Source of the DNA: Microbacteriaceae bacterium
Lineage (GTDB): Bacteria; Actinomycetota; Actinomycetes; Actinomycetales; Microbacteriaceae
Direction of reading: 5' to 3'
DNA length: 35,888 bases
Assembly: GCA_947447385.1 (NCBI GenBank)
Contig: CANFKN010000001.1
Span: 1-35,888 of the forward strand
A model generated the notes under the pieces. It was not told the DNA's origin. It saw only the letters and a program-made list of their open reading frames with translations, and searched no databases. Made by a program: the position numbers and the translations under genes. Shown one piece after another: positions 7,252 through 14,518 of this stretch. Each line of letters starts with the position of its first letter. The first letter of the stretch is position 1.

Positions 7252-8592
7252 CTAAATCTTAAGCAGGCTTTCGAACATCGACTCATTAACGTCGCCAACG
7301 GCAACGATTGAACGTTCACGACCAAGCAACCAACCCGCAAGGTTCTGAACCTGTTCGATGGTCACCTGCTCAAAGTGGTGAAGCGTTGCGTGCAAGTCAA
7401 GAAACTCGCCAGTGGTTAATTCTGAGCCGGTTAGTCGGTTCATGCGGGCCTGTGAGCTCTCGAACTTGAGGGCAAGGCCACCCGAGATATTGCCCTTTGC
7501 AAGGGTCAACTCGGCCTCGGTAATACCGTCTTGTGCAATCTTTTCTAGCTCGGCAACCATCAAAAGGCTAACCTCGGTGGTTTTGGCTGGTGAACAGCCG
7601 GCATAGAGGCCGAAATAGGCTGCGTCAGAATAACCCTGGTTGAACGAGAAAACGCTATAGGCAAGGCCGCGCTTTTCACGAATCTCTTGAAACAGACGTG
7701 AGCTCATGCCACCGCCTAGCACGGTGTTCAAAATGGCCATCGCAAAACGACGGTTGTCATCGGCAATCAAGCCCTGCATGCCAATCAAAACGTTCGCCTG
7801 AGCGATAGGTCGGTTCACAATCTTGAGCGCGGTGCCGCGAGCAATCTTTGCTTCGCCGATCTCGCGGCGAGGCACAGGCTTGCTTTTAGTGCCAAGGTCC
7901 ATGCCCGCCTTGCTGAGTGAATCTTCGACCAACTTGATAAGGGCATCGTGGTCGACTCCCCCGGCAGCTGTAACCACGATGTCTTGTGGTCGATAGTTCT
8001 GTCGATAATATTCCCAAACCGCATCACGGGTTACCGCGTTGATGGTTTCGTGGGTGCCGCCGATTGGGCGACCAAGTTCGTGCTCGCCCAAAACGGCTTC
8101 AGCGAACGCTTCAAATGCGACATCTTGTGGATCATCGTCATTCATCGCGAGCTCTTCGAGAATCACAGTGCGTTCGTTTTCGAACTCAGTCTGATCAATG
8201 AGTGAGTCGGCAAGCATGTCAGCGATCACATCAACGGCGAGAGGCAATGCTGTGCTTTGAACGCGTGCGTAATAGCTGGTGTGCTCTTTGCCGGTCGAGG
8301 CGTTCGATGAGCCACCTACTGAGTCAAAGGCAATCGCAATGTCGAGCGCGGTGCGAGCCTTGGTGCCCTTGAAGAGCAGGTGCTCTAAAAAGTGTGTGCT
8401 GCCAAAGTGGTTGTTGGTTTCATCACGTGAACCAACCGCCACCGAAAACGAGACACTCGCGCTGGCAGCAGCCGGCATGGTCTCGGTTAAAACGCGAACA
8501 CCGCTGTCGAGAATAGTGCGGCGAACCACACTACCCTCGCTAGCGGTGAACGAGAGCTCACGCTGGTCTAGGTCAAAAATAATTTCTGTCAT
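7252..8592 (-). CDS. M16-family zinc peptidase (pitrilysin/mitochondrial processing peptidase type)
   Basis: The product is a 446-aa metallopeptidase. The inverted zinc motif HFLEH is at residues 67-71 and the third ligand Glu147 follows 76 residues after His71 (RTVILEELAMNDDDP). The C-terminal half (RPIAQANVLIGMQGL onward, with GMSSRLFQEIREKRGLAYSV) is the second, inactive M16 lobe. The enzyme degrades or processes peptides in the cytoplasm. The mycobacterial counterpart beside pnp is PepR (Rv2782c). The start is set at the ATG at 8592 (MTEIIFDLDQ); an in-frame extension to 8685 overlaps pnp and looks lysine-rich and unnatural. AAAGGG lies about 12 nt upstream as a distant ribosome-binding site. 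The gap to pnp is 40 bp. Confidence 0.93.
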   Translation of the reverse strand: MTEIIFDLDQRELSFTASEGSVVRRTILDSGVRVLTETMPAAASASVSFSVAVGSRDETNNHFGSTHFLEHLLFKGTKARTALDIAIAFDSVGGSSNASTGKEHTSYYARVQSTALPLAVDVIADMLADSLIDQTEFENERTVILEELAMNDDDPQDVAFEAFAEAVLGEHELGRPIGGTHETINAVTRDAVWEYYRQNYRPQDIVVTAAGGVDHDALIKLVEDSLSKAGMDLGTKSKPVPRREIGEAKIARGTALKIVNRPIAQANVLIGMQGLIADDNRRFAMAILNTVLGGGMSSRLFQEIREKRGLAYSVFSFNQGYSDAAYFGLYAGCSPAKTTEVSLLMVAELEKIAQDGITEAELTLAKGNISGGLALKFESSQARMNRLTGSELTTGEFLDLHATLHHFEQVTIEQVQNLAGWLLGRERSIVAVGDVNESMFESLLKI

Positions 8593-8632
8593 GGCTAAAC
8601 CAGCCCTTTGCTTTTTAGTTTTTGAAACGTTT

Positions 8633-10888
8633 TTATTCTTCGTCGCTGGCGTCGTCGGCTGAAGCGCCTTCTTCACCCTCAACAACTGGAGCTAGCGAAA
8701 GCTTGCCACGGTCATCAATCTTTGTGATTTCAACCTGGAGGCGCTGACCGACCTCAAGAACGTCTTCAACGTTCTCAACGCGCTTGCCACCAGAGATCTT
8801 GCGAAGCTCTGAGATGTGCAATAGGCCATCTTTGCCAGGCACTAGCGAAACGAACGCACCAAAGGTGGCTAGCTTCACAACGGTGCCCAAGAAACGCTCG
8901 CCAATTTCAGGAACGTGTGGGTTTGCGATTGCGTTCACAGCGGCACGTGCAGCTTCAGCTGATGGGCCGTCGGTTGCGCCGATATAGACAGTGCCGTCTT
9001 CTTCGATCGAGATGTCTGCGCCAGTCTCGTCTTGAATCTGGTTGATCATCTTTCCCTTAGGGCCAATGACCTCACCAATCTTGTCAACTGGAATCTTCAC
9101 AGCGATAACGCGTGGAGCAGTTGCTGCCATCTCGTCAGGAGCGTCAATTACCTGCTCCATGATGTCAAGAATGAAGTGACGTGCTTCGCGAGCCTGAGTC
9201 AACGCGCCGCCCAAGACAGAGGCAGGAATGCCGTCAAGCTTGGTGTCGAGCTGAATCGCGGTTACGAAGTTGCGAGTGCCCGCAACCTTGAAGTCCATGT
9301 CGCCAAGAGCGTCTTCTGCACCGAGGATGTCGGTTAGAGCTGCATACTTGGTCTGGCCATCGATGGTGTCTGAGATTAGACCCATTGCGATGCCCGCAAC
9401 GGTTGCCTTTAGTGGCACACCAGCGTTTAGCAAGGCAAGAGTCGAAGCACAAACCGAACCCATTGAGGTTGAACCGTTTGAACCGAGAGCTTCTGACACC
9501 TGGCGAATTGCATATGGGAACTCGCTGCGGCTAGGAAGAACCGGAACCAAAGCACGCTCTGCAAGCGCACCGTGACCGATTTCGCGGCGCTTTGGAGTGC
9601 CAACGCGGCCAACTTCACCAGTTGAATAAGGAGGGAAGTTGTAGTTGTGCATGTAGCGCTTGCTTGTCACCGGGGTCAAAGCGTCGATCTGCTGTTCCAT
9701 CTTGAGCATGTTCAAAGTGGTGACACCAAGAATCTGGGTCTCGCCGCGCTGGAAGATTGCTGAACCGTGAACGCGAGGAATCACGCCAACTTCAGCATCG
9801 ATTAGGCGAATGTCGCGAAGACCACGGCCGTCAATGCGAATGCCCTCGTTTAGAACGCGGGTGCGCATTACCTTCTTGGTCACTGACTTATAAGCAGCGC
9901 CGAACTGAGCCATCTGAGCTTCGTCAAGACGCTCTGCAAGCTTCTCTTTGGTGCTTGCCTTCAGTGCGTCGTCAGCGTTCTGACGCTCGACCTTGTCGGC
10001 AATCTGATAAACAGCAGCCAAGTCAGACTGAGCAATTTCAGCAACAGCGTTGAAAACCTCGTCGGTGTAAGGCAAGAAGACTGGGTATTCAGCTGTTGGC
10101 TTTGCAGCCTTAGCAGCCAAACGAGCCTGAGCCTCAATGAGGGTTTTGATGAAAGGCTTTGAAGCCTCAAGGCCCTGAAAGACTACGTCTTCGCTAGGTG
10201 CAACTGCACCCTCAGAGATTAGGTTCCAAGCGTTCTCTGAAGCCTCAGCTTCAACCATCATGATTGCAACGTCTTCGACGCCGTTCTCAACGATTAGGCG
10301 ACCAGCAACGACCATGTTGAACACGGCACGCTCAAGCTGTGAGTACTTAGGGAAAGCGACCCACTGACCGTCGATTAGTGCAACACGCACACCACCGATT
10401 GGGCCTGAGAATGGCAAACCAGCAAGCTGGGTTGACATAGAAGCTGCGTTGATTGCGATTACGTCATAAAGCTCGTCAGGAGCAATTGCCATAACCTGAA
10501 CAACAACCTGAATCTCGTTGCGCAAACCGTCAACGAATGAAGGGCGAAGTGGGCGGTCGATCAAACGGCAGGCAAGAATTGCCTCGGTTGATGGGCGACC
10601 TTCACGGCGAAAAAAGCTGCCTGGAATCTTGCCAGCTGCATACATACGCTCTTCAACGTCGATGGTTAGCGGAAAGAAGTCAAACTGATCTTTTGGCTGC
10701 TTGCTAGCGGTGGTTGCTGAAAACAGCATGGTTTCGGCGTCTAGATAAACTGCAGCTGCACCCTGTGCCTGCTGAGCTAGTCGACCGGTTTCGAAACGAA
10801 TAACGCGCTTTCCGTATTTGCCGTTATCGATTTCTGCATATTCGAATTGTGTGCCATCCATTGGCTCTACTTTGTCTGGACCAACCAT
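8633..10888 (-). CDS. pnp: Polyribonucleotide nucleotidyltransferase (PNPase)
   Basis: PNPase degrades RNA 3'-5' by phosphorolysis and can add tails. The 751-aa protein has two RNase PH-like domains (FETGRLAQQAQGAA near the N terminus; GIRIDGRGLRDIR opening the second). A KH domain follows at about 598-657 (KIGEVIGPKGKMINQIQDE), then an S1 domain at about 662-737 (GTVVKLATFGAFVSLVPGKD) and an acidic tail. The start ATG at 10888 has a strong Shine-Dalgarno sequence (GAGGAG, about 6 nt away); a second in-frame ATG nine codons later is less well placed. The gene is preceded by an unusually long leader of about 245 nt. With RNase J in the same window, two main RNA-decay enzymes are neighbours. 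Confidence 0.98.
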   Translation of the reverse strand: MVGPDKVEPMDGTQFEYAEIDNGKYGKRVIRFETGRLAQQAQGAAAVYLDAETMLFSATTASKQPKDQFDFFPLTIDVEERMYAAGKIPGSFFRREGRPSTEAILACRLIDRPLRPSFVDGLRNEIQVVVQVMAIAPDELYDVIAINAASMSTQLAGLPFSGPIGGVRVALIDGQWVAFPKYSQLERAVFNMVVAGRLIVENGVEDVAIMMVEAEASENAWNLISEGAVAPSEDVVFQGLEASKPFIKTLIEAQARLAAKAAKPTAEYPVFLPYTDEVFNAVAEIAQSDLAAVYQIADKVERQNADDALKASTKEKLAERLDEAQMAQFGAAYKSVTKKVMRTRVLNEGIRIDGRGLRDIRLIDAEVGVIPRVHGSAIFQRGETQILGVTTLNMLKMEQQIDALTPVTSKRYMHNYNFPPYSTGEVGRVGTPKRREIGHGALAERALVPVLPSRSEFPYAIRQVSEALGSNGSTSMGSVCASTLALLNAGVPLKATVAGIAMGLISDTIDGQTKYAALTDILGAEDALGDMDFKVAGTRNFVTAIQLDTKLDGIPASVLGGALTQAREARHFILDIMEQVIDAPDEMAATAPRVIAVKIPVDKIGEVIGPKGKMINQIQDETGADISIEEDGTVYIGATDGPSAEAARAAVNAIANPHVPEIGERFLGTVVKLATFGAFVSLVPGKDGLLHISELRKISGGKRVENVEDVLEVGQRLQVEITKIDDRGKLSLAPVVEGEEGASADDASDEE

Positions 10889-11230
10889 TGGTCTCTCCTC
10901 TTATTCCTCGTTTTTCAGCCCGAGTCACACCTGAACCTCACCACGCGCTTCAAAAAGTTTCGAAGGGGGTGTGTGGCCTCAGGCAACACGCATTAAAACG
11001 TGCCGAGACTGAACTGAAAATGAGCGTTCGCGCAGATTAACCTGCCCACATTTGAGGGTTGCCCTGGTCTGCAGTTGTCGATCTTGTGAATTTCACCCCA
11101 AGAACAGCAACCGAAGACCAGCAAACCTGCCACGATGCTCTATCTAAAGACTAACAGAATGGGTGACAAAAGCCTAGAAGCGCAGTCGAAACAGTCGCTT
11201 TGCAGGTTGAGCGGTCGCTTAAATGCAAAA
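10889..11230 (-). promoter_or_regulatory. Long pnp leader with pseudoknot-capable inverted repeats
   Basis: This is the non-coding stretch between pnp and the rpsO terminator. If transcription starts at the candidate promoter near 11134, the pnp mRNA has a leader of about 245 nt. Two pairs of complementary segments are arranged A-B-A'-B'. Listed by rising coordinate they are GGTTGC (11057-11062), CTGGTCT (11064-11070), GCAACC (11107-11112) and AGACCAG (11115-11121). Pairing of 1 with 3 and 2 with 4 would form an H-type pseudoknot. A small inverted repeat GTGAA-T-TTCAC (11086-11096) lies between. PNPase autoregulation through its own leader is known in enterobacteria; any such role here is inference. 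No convincing small gene was found. Confidence 0.45.
11141..11169 (-). promoter_or_regulatory. Candidate sigma-70-type promoter of pnp
   Basis: On the minus strand TTGTCA (11169-11164) and TAGATA (11146-11141) are separated by exactly 17 nt, a good vegetative promoter match. It lies between the rpsO terminator and pnp, so pnp can be transcribed independently of rpsO. Confidence 0.6.
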
Positions 11231-11259
11231 TGCATCCTCGTTTTTATTTCGAGGATGCA
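11231..11259 (-). terminator. Rho-independent terminator after rpsO
   Basis: A perfect 10-bp stem (TGCATCCTCG at 11231-11240, CGAGGATGCA at 11250-11259) has a 9-nt loop. On the minus strand it is followed by TTTTGCATTT. It lies 53 bp beyond the rpsO stop and ends that transcript. A weaker 5-bp hairpin (11282-11286 with 11295-11299) sits between it and the gene. Confidence 0.8.
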
Positions 11260-11312
11260 CCTTGCTCTTGCAAATCTTTTCGGCACTTTTTCGGGTGCCA
11301 GCGTGGTTTCGC

Positions 11313-11582
11313 TTAGCGGCGAAGGCCCAAACGCTCGATTAGGTTGCGGTAACGGTTGATGTCAACGCCCTGTAGGTAGCCGAGCAAGCGACGACGCTGA
11401 CCAACAAGAATCAACAAGCCGCGACGGCTGTGGTGGTCGTGCTTGTGGTCTTTTAGGTGCTCGGTTAGGTCTTTGATGCGCTGGGTTAGCACAGCAACCT
11501 GGACCTCTGGAGAACCAGTGTCACCCGGGTGAGTTGCATATTCATTGATGATTGCGGTTTTTACTGCTGAGTCGAGAGCCAT
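11313..11582 (-). CDS. rpsO: 30S ribosomal protein uS15
   Basis: This primary 16S rRNA-binding protein of the small subunit organises the central domain and bridge to the 50S subunit. The 89-aa sequence is full length. It has the conserved HPGDTGSPEVQVAVLTQRI segment (18-36), then DHHSRRGLLILVGQRRRLL (49-67) and the terminal YRNLIERLGLRR. The ATG at 11582 has a good ribosome-binding site (AAAGGA, 6 nt upstream). rpsO-pnp adjacency is a widely conserved arrangement. Here a terminator and a separate pnp promoter lie between them. Confidence 0.98.
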   Translation of the reverse strand: MALDSAVKTAIINEYATHPGDTGSPEVQVAVLTQRIKDLTEHLKDHKHDHHSRRGLLILVGQRRRLLGYLQGVDINRYRNLIERLGLRR

Positions 11583-11708
11583 TTTGATTCCTTTCAGAGA
11601 TCTCGCTGCACGGTGCCAAAAACGGATTGTTTAGGCGCTATCTTTCCGTGGCCGATTCACGGCAACCTGTCTAGCTTAGCCTAAAAGCGCAGCGAGCGCG
11701 ACCTCCCG

Positions 11709-11728
11709 GCTGCCAAGGGCTCGGCAGC
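11709..11728 (-). other. Hairpin between the DUF805 gene and rpsO
   Basis: GCTGCC (11709-11714) and GGCAGC (11723-11728) form a 6-bp GC-rich stem with an 8-nt loop, 17 bp after the stop of the DUF805 gene. No U-run follows on either strand, so it may be a transcript-end stabiliser or a weak terminator. Confidence 0.3.
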
Positions 11729-11745
11729 GCGCGTCTAGTTTCTGG

Positions 11746-12291
11746 TTACACCCAGCCGTCAGCAGGTGGCTGTGTGACCGGAGCGAAGCGGTTGCCGCGC
11801 CAAGATGGCTTTGACTTCAGCAGAGTGACGACGAACAAGAATATCTGAATCGGAATGAACGTTAGCAAGACAACGCCGAAAGCAGCACCGAAACGATCAA
11901 GCAGCATCAGATCTTGGGCTTTGGTTGGTTCAGCGACTGTGGCATAAACCATGAACGTGTCAACGAACAACAGAATTGCGCGAGACTGAATCACGGCAAC
12001 GATGATTGGAACCAGAGACAGTAACAACCAATATCCACTAAAGCCAGCGTCGTGAAAACGACGCACCATCATAGGAATCACCCAAATATAAAGCGCTATC
12101 TGAACCAAATTTGAAAGCGTGAAGATGGTCGGCGAGCTTTGCCTGCCAGCGATCAGGCTGTCGAGGGTGCCGCACACCATTCCCACCAAGGTAGCGAATA
12201 GTGTGAAATACCAATACTCGCGACGGTCAGAAACTCCGCGATAGTCGTTCCAACGTGTGAACACGCTCTTGATTGCGCCTGCAAAAGTCAT
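11746..12291 (-). CDS. DUF805 membrane protein
   Basis: The product is a 181-aa membrane protein. The opening FTRWNDYRGVSDRREYWYF (11-29) matches the conserved start of DUF805 (usually 'F-x-G-R-x-S-R-x-E-Y-W'). Four hydrophobic segments lie at about 28-48, 59-76, 86-108 and 135-158. The loop RRFHDAGFSGYW is also typical of the family. Function is unknown; DUF805 proteins are small inner-membrane proteins found widely in bacteria. The ATG at 12291 has a strong ribosome-binding site (AGGGAG, 5-6 nt away). It stands as a single gene between a terminator on its upstream side and rpsO. Confidence 0.88.
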   Translation of the reverse strand: MTFAGAIKSVFTRWNDYRGVSDRREYWYFTLFATLVGMVCGTLDSLIAGRQSSPTIFTLSNLVQIALYIWVIPMMVRRFHDAGFSGYWLLLSLVPIIVAVIQSRAILLFVDTFMVYATVAEPTKAQDLMLLDRFGAAFGVVLLTFIPIQIFLFVVTLLKSKPSWRGNRFAPVTQPPADGWV

Positions 12292-12342
12292 TGTGACTCC
12301 CTTCGCTATTAGTTTATTCGCTTGGGCTTACCGATTAAAAAT

Positions 12343-12385
12343 AGAAGCCCCCGAACACCCTAGGGGGTGGCGTTCGGAGGCTTCT
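12343..12385 (-). terminator. Strong rho-independent terminator after the TDPA-repeat protein gene
   Basis: A long interrupted stem pairs AGAAGCC (12343-12349) with GGCTTCT (12379-12385), CGAAC (12352-12356) with GTTCG (12372-12376), and CACCC with GGGTG near the loop. On the minus strand the stem is followed by ATTTTTAATC. It ends the transcript from 12443-13012 and insulates the DUF805 gene. Confidence 0.85.
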
Positions 12386-12442
12386 GCGCAACAGGCCGGT
12401 GGGATTAGTCCGGTTTGAATCTATTGCGGGTCTATGAAATTT

Positions 12443-13012
12443 TTAGTCGTCGTCGCCTTCGTCTTCATCGTCGCCTTCGTCATCGCCGCTACCGAAGGTC
12501 GGTGCGCCGCTCGAAGTTGCTGTTGGCTTTGGCGTTCTCGTGTGCTTCGTCTTGTGTTCGCCTTCGTCATCGCCTTCGTCATCGCCCTCGTCATCACCAT
12601 TGCTAAACACTGGCGGAACAACGATTTGTGGGCCTGAGGTCGCGCCTGGGTCGGTTGCAGTAGGGTCTGTCGCAGTTGCCGATGGGTCAACCAGGGCTGG
12701 GTCGGTTGCAGTAGGGTCTGTCGCAGTTGCCGATGGGTCAGCCACAGCTGGGTCGGTTGCGGCTGGGTCAGTTGCTGCAGGGTCTGTTGAAGCTGGGTCG
12801 CTGAGTGCTCCGGCGCCTGGCAAAATGTTTGGCAGGGTGCCGGTCATGGCGAATGCGCCACCGCCAACCAAGATGCCAAAGATCACGAACCCGCTGGTCA
12901 TCAACAGACCAGCTTTGACTCGCGATGAACCCTGTGGGCGCTTCTCGTAGTCATAGACATCGTTGATGTCCGTTGGTGGCTGTTCTACGAAGTCAAAATC
13001 TTTTTCACTCAT
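12443..13012 (-). CDS. Single-pass membrane protein with TDPA repeats and Asp/Glu-Gly-rich tail, function unknown
   Basis: I do not recognise this 189-aa protein. Residues 1-33 are a charged cytoplasmic-like region and 35-58 form one transmembrane segment (GLLMTSGFVIFGILVGGGAF). Residues 71-125 are a Thr-Asp-Pro-Ala low-complexity region. A short PQIVVPPVF stretch follows, then acidic DDEGDDEGDDEG, a Lys/Thr/Pro patch (HKTKHTRTPKP) and a second acidic tail. The layout suggests an anchored protein with a disordered external arm. The acidic clusters could bind cations, but this is not shown. The ATG at 13012 has a GAGAG ribosome-binding site. The gene sits alone between a strong terminator and ribF, behind a nested inverted repeat. 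Composition bias makes homology-based naming unreliable. Confidence 0.75.
   Translation of the reverse strand: MSEKDFDFVEQPPTDINDVYDYEKRPQGSSRVKAGLLMTSGFVIFGILVGGGAFAMTGTLPNILPGAGALSDPASTDPAATDPAATDPAVADPSATATDPTATDPALVDPSATATDPTATDPGATSGPQIVVPPVFSNGDDEGDDEGDDEGEHKTKHTRTPKPTATSSGAPTFGSGDDEGDDEDEGDDD
12646..12740 (-). repeat. Perfect 44-bp direct repeat with 51-bp period inside the TDPA protein gene
   Basis: Positions 12646-12689 and 12697-12740 are identical. The period of 51 bp equals 17 codons, so copy-number change keeps the frame. The repeat encodes the duplicated block ADPSATATDPTATDPA / VDPSATATDPTATDPG. Identity at silent positions points to a recent duplication or ongoing slippage or recombination. 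Confidence 0.9.
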
Positions 13013-13024
13013 TTTTTACTCTCT

Positions 13025-13059
13025 GGGTTCGCCTTGACGGTGCGTCAAACTTTGAACCC
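13025..13059. promoter_or_regulatory. Nested inverted repeat upstream of the TDPA protein gene
   Basis: The outer arms GGGTTC (13025-13030) and GAACCC (13054-13059) enclose the inner arms TTGACG (13034-13039) and CGTCAA (13043-13048), which are 3 nt apart. In the minus-strand transcript the structure would end just before the ribosome-binding site (GAGAG, 13024-13020). As DNA, the inner TTGACG-N3-CGTCAA looks like an operator. There is no U-run, so it is not a standard ribF terminator. Confidence 0.5.
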
Positions 13060-13133
13060 TAAAATCTCTTCTCGATTATTAAGCCATTAGTTCTTGCGGT
13101 TATTCGCAAAAAAGGCTGTGAAAATGCTGAGAG

Positions 13134-14075
13134 TTATTTTGCTTCGAGAATGCGCGTGATTTTCTCGAGGTCACGATGTATCTCGGCAACCAATTCATCG
13201 ACGCCGTTGAACTTGGCAGATGTGCGAATAAAGTCGATGTATTCGAGGGTTACTACCTTGTCATAGAGGTCAAGTTGGGTGAAACCGATGACGTGCGATT
13301 CGACCAAACGCGGCACTTCTTGAAAGGTTGCGTTGACACCAACTGAGTGAGCGGCTGGGTAGCGCACGCCGTCGGCAATAAGCCAACCGGCATAAACACC
13401 ATCAAGTGGCAAATAACCTTCAGCGCTTCGGCTTATGTTGGCGGTAGGAAAACCAATTGTGCGGCCAATCTTCAAGCCGTGTTCGACAGCGCCGACAGTC
13501 GTGTGCACCCGCCCAAACATTCCGTTGGCAGTTTTGACGTCGCCGCGATCAAGAGCATCGCGAATCGCGCTGGTTGAAATTTTTTCGCCGTTGAACTCGA
13601 CAGGCTCTAGAACTTCGACTACAAAACCGTGTTTTTGACCGAGCTCAATCAACTTGGCTGTGTCGCCAGCACCGGCGTGACCGAATCGAAAATCCGGGCC
13701 GACAACGACATGTTTGGCATGCAAGGCTTCAACCAAAACCTGCTCGACAAACTCCTCGCCGGTTTGCGCTGCCAGTTCGGCGGTGAAAGGCAAAGTGAGA
13801 ACCGCGTCAACACCGAGCTGCTCAATGGCTCGCAACTTTTGCCCAGGGCCAATCAGTGGCAAACGAAGTTGATCTGGCTTCAGAACTGCATCGGGGTGCC
13901 GATCGAAAGTGACGACAACACTGCGAGACGCTCCCCCAGCGGCAGCCTGCTGTTGGCTTTCGACGACCTTCGAAATGAGTTTTTGGTGCCCGAGGTGAAT
14001 TCCATCAAACTTGCCTATCGTCACAAACGACGCAACGTCGTCAGAAATTTCAGCCAGTGAGTTGAAGTGAATCAT
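13134..14075 (-). CDS. ribF: Bifunctional riboflavin kinase / FAD synthetase
   Basis: RibF makes FMN and FAD from riboflavin and ATP in the cytoplasm. The 313-aa protein has the N-terminal adenylyltransferase domain with GKFDGIHLGH (21-30) and ISTSAIRDAL (166-175). It also has the C-terminal flavokinase domain with KIGRTIGFPTANI (202-214). The start is the ATG at 14075, whose first base is shared with the TAA stop of the upstream membrane-protein gene (TAATG). The reading frame extends further upstream to 14174, but that part has no similarity to RibF and overlaps the neighbour. FAD made by this enzyme is also the ThyX cofactor. The position near rpsO matches mycobacteria. Confidence 0.97.
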   Translation of the reverse strand: MIHFNSLAEISDDVASFVTIGKFDGIHLGHQKLISKVVESQQQAAAGGASRSVVVTFDRHPDAVLKPDQLRLPLIGPGQKLRAIEQLGVDAVLTLPFTAELAAQTGEEFVEQVLVEALHAKHVVVGPDFRFGHAGAGDTAKLIELGQKHGFVVEVLEPVEFNGEKISTSAIRDALDRGDVKTANGMFGRVHTTVGAVEHGLKIGRTIGFPTANISRSAEGYLPLDGVYAGWLIADGVRYPAAHSVGVNATFQEVPRLVESHVIGFTQLDLYDKVVTLEYIDFIRTSAKFNGVDELVAEIHRDLEKITRILEAK

Positions 14076-14485
14076 TATTTGTCGAAACCTTTTTGCTTGC
14101 GATTCAAATAGAACAGACCGAAAATTGGCAAAACAAGAGGTAGGCAGGCATAGGCCGCGCCATAGAACCACCAAACGGTGTGAAAATCGCCCAGTTCAGG
14201 AATGTAAAAGCCGAGAGTGCCAACGCTGATAACACCGGCAAGTTCGAACCACAACGCGACTCTTGCAACAACCGCTGCGCCTTTGCGTCGACTAGCCAAA
14301 GCGAATGCCACTAAAACATAAATTAATGCCGATGCGGCAGACAGAGAATAAGAAAACGGTGCAAGCTCAAATTTGGTAATCAGCTCGAATGATGCCCGAC
14401 CAGTCGCAGCTAGAGCAAACACTCCATAGACAGCAATCAAGAGACGGCCAGCGCCGAGCTTTGAGGTTGTTTTTTCGTTAGGCAC
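14075..14485 (-). CDS. Small membrane protein translationally coupled to ribF, function unknown
   Basis: The product is 136 aa from the GTG at 14485. It has four hydrophobic segments (LLIAVYGVFALAA; SYSLSAASALIYVLVAFALA; a segment around FELAGVISVGTLGFYI; and YACLPLVLPIFGLFYL) and a basic C terminus (NRKQKGFDK). It has no motif that I recognise. A TTG at 14503 would add six residues. The GTG is preferred because TAAGCT (14498-14493) lies 7 nt before it, the leaderless spacing seen elsewhere in the window. The stop overlaps the ribF ATG by 1 nt, so it is co-translated with ribF. A flavin-related role, for example riboflavin handling, is a guess from context only. Confidence 0.72.
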   Translation of the reverse strand: MPNEKTTSKLGAGRLLIAVYGVFALAATGRASFELITKFELAPFSYSLSAASALIYVLVAFALASRRKGAAVVARVALWFELAGVISVGTLGFYIPELGDFHTVWWFYGAAYACLPLVLPIFGLFYLNRKQKGFDK

Positions 14486-14492
14486 AAAGACA

Positions 14493-14498
14493 AGCTTA
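14493..14498 (-). promoter_or_regulatory. -10-like box of the membrane protein-ribF unit
   Basis: TAAGCT on the minus strand lies 7 nt before the GTG at 14485. The box is downstream of the pstS stop and would make this unit transcriptionally separate from the pst operon. Confidence 0.4.
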
Positions 14499-14518
14499 AC
14501 CAAACGAAAGAGACGTGT

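Noticed and set aside
11135..11359. 74-codon plus-strand open frame in the pnp-rpsO gap
   Set aside because: It runs through the rpsO terminator stem and into rpsO in antisense, with no ribosome-binding site.
12415..12950. Several open frames on both strands over the repeat-rich gene
   Set aside because: They arise from the repetitive DNA of the TDPA/DDEG gene. The chosen frame has a ribosome-binding site, a charged N terminus and a clean transmembrane helix.
13094..13109. Inverted repeat TTGCG-N6-CGCAA as a ribF terminator
   Set aside because: The stem is only 5 bp and is not followed by a U-run in the minus-strand transcript.
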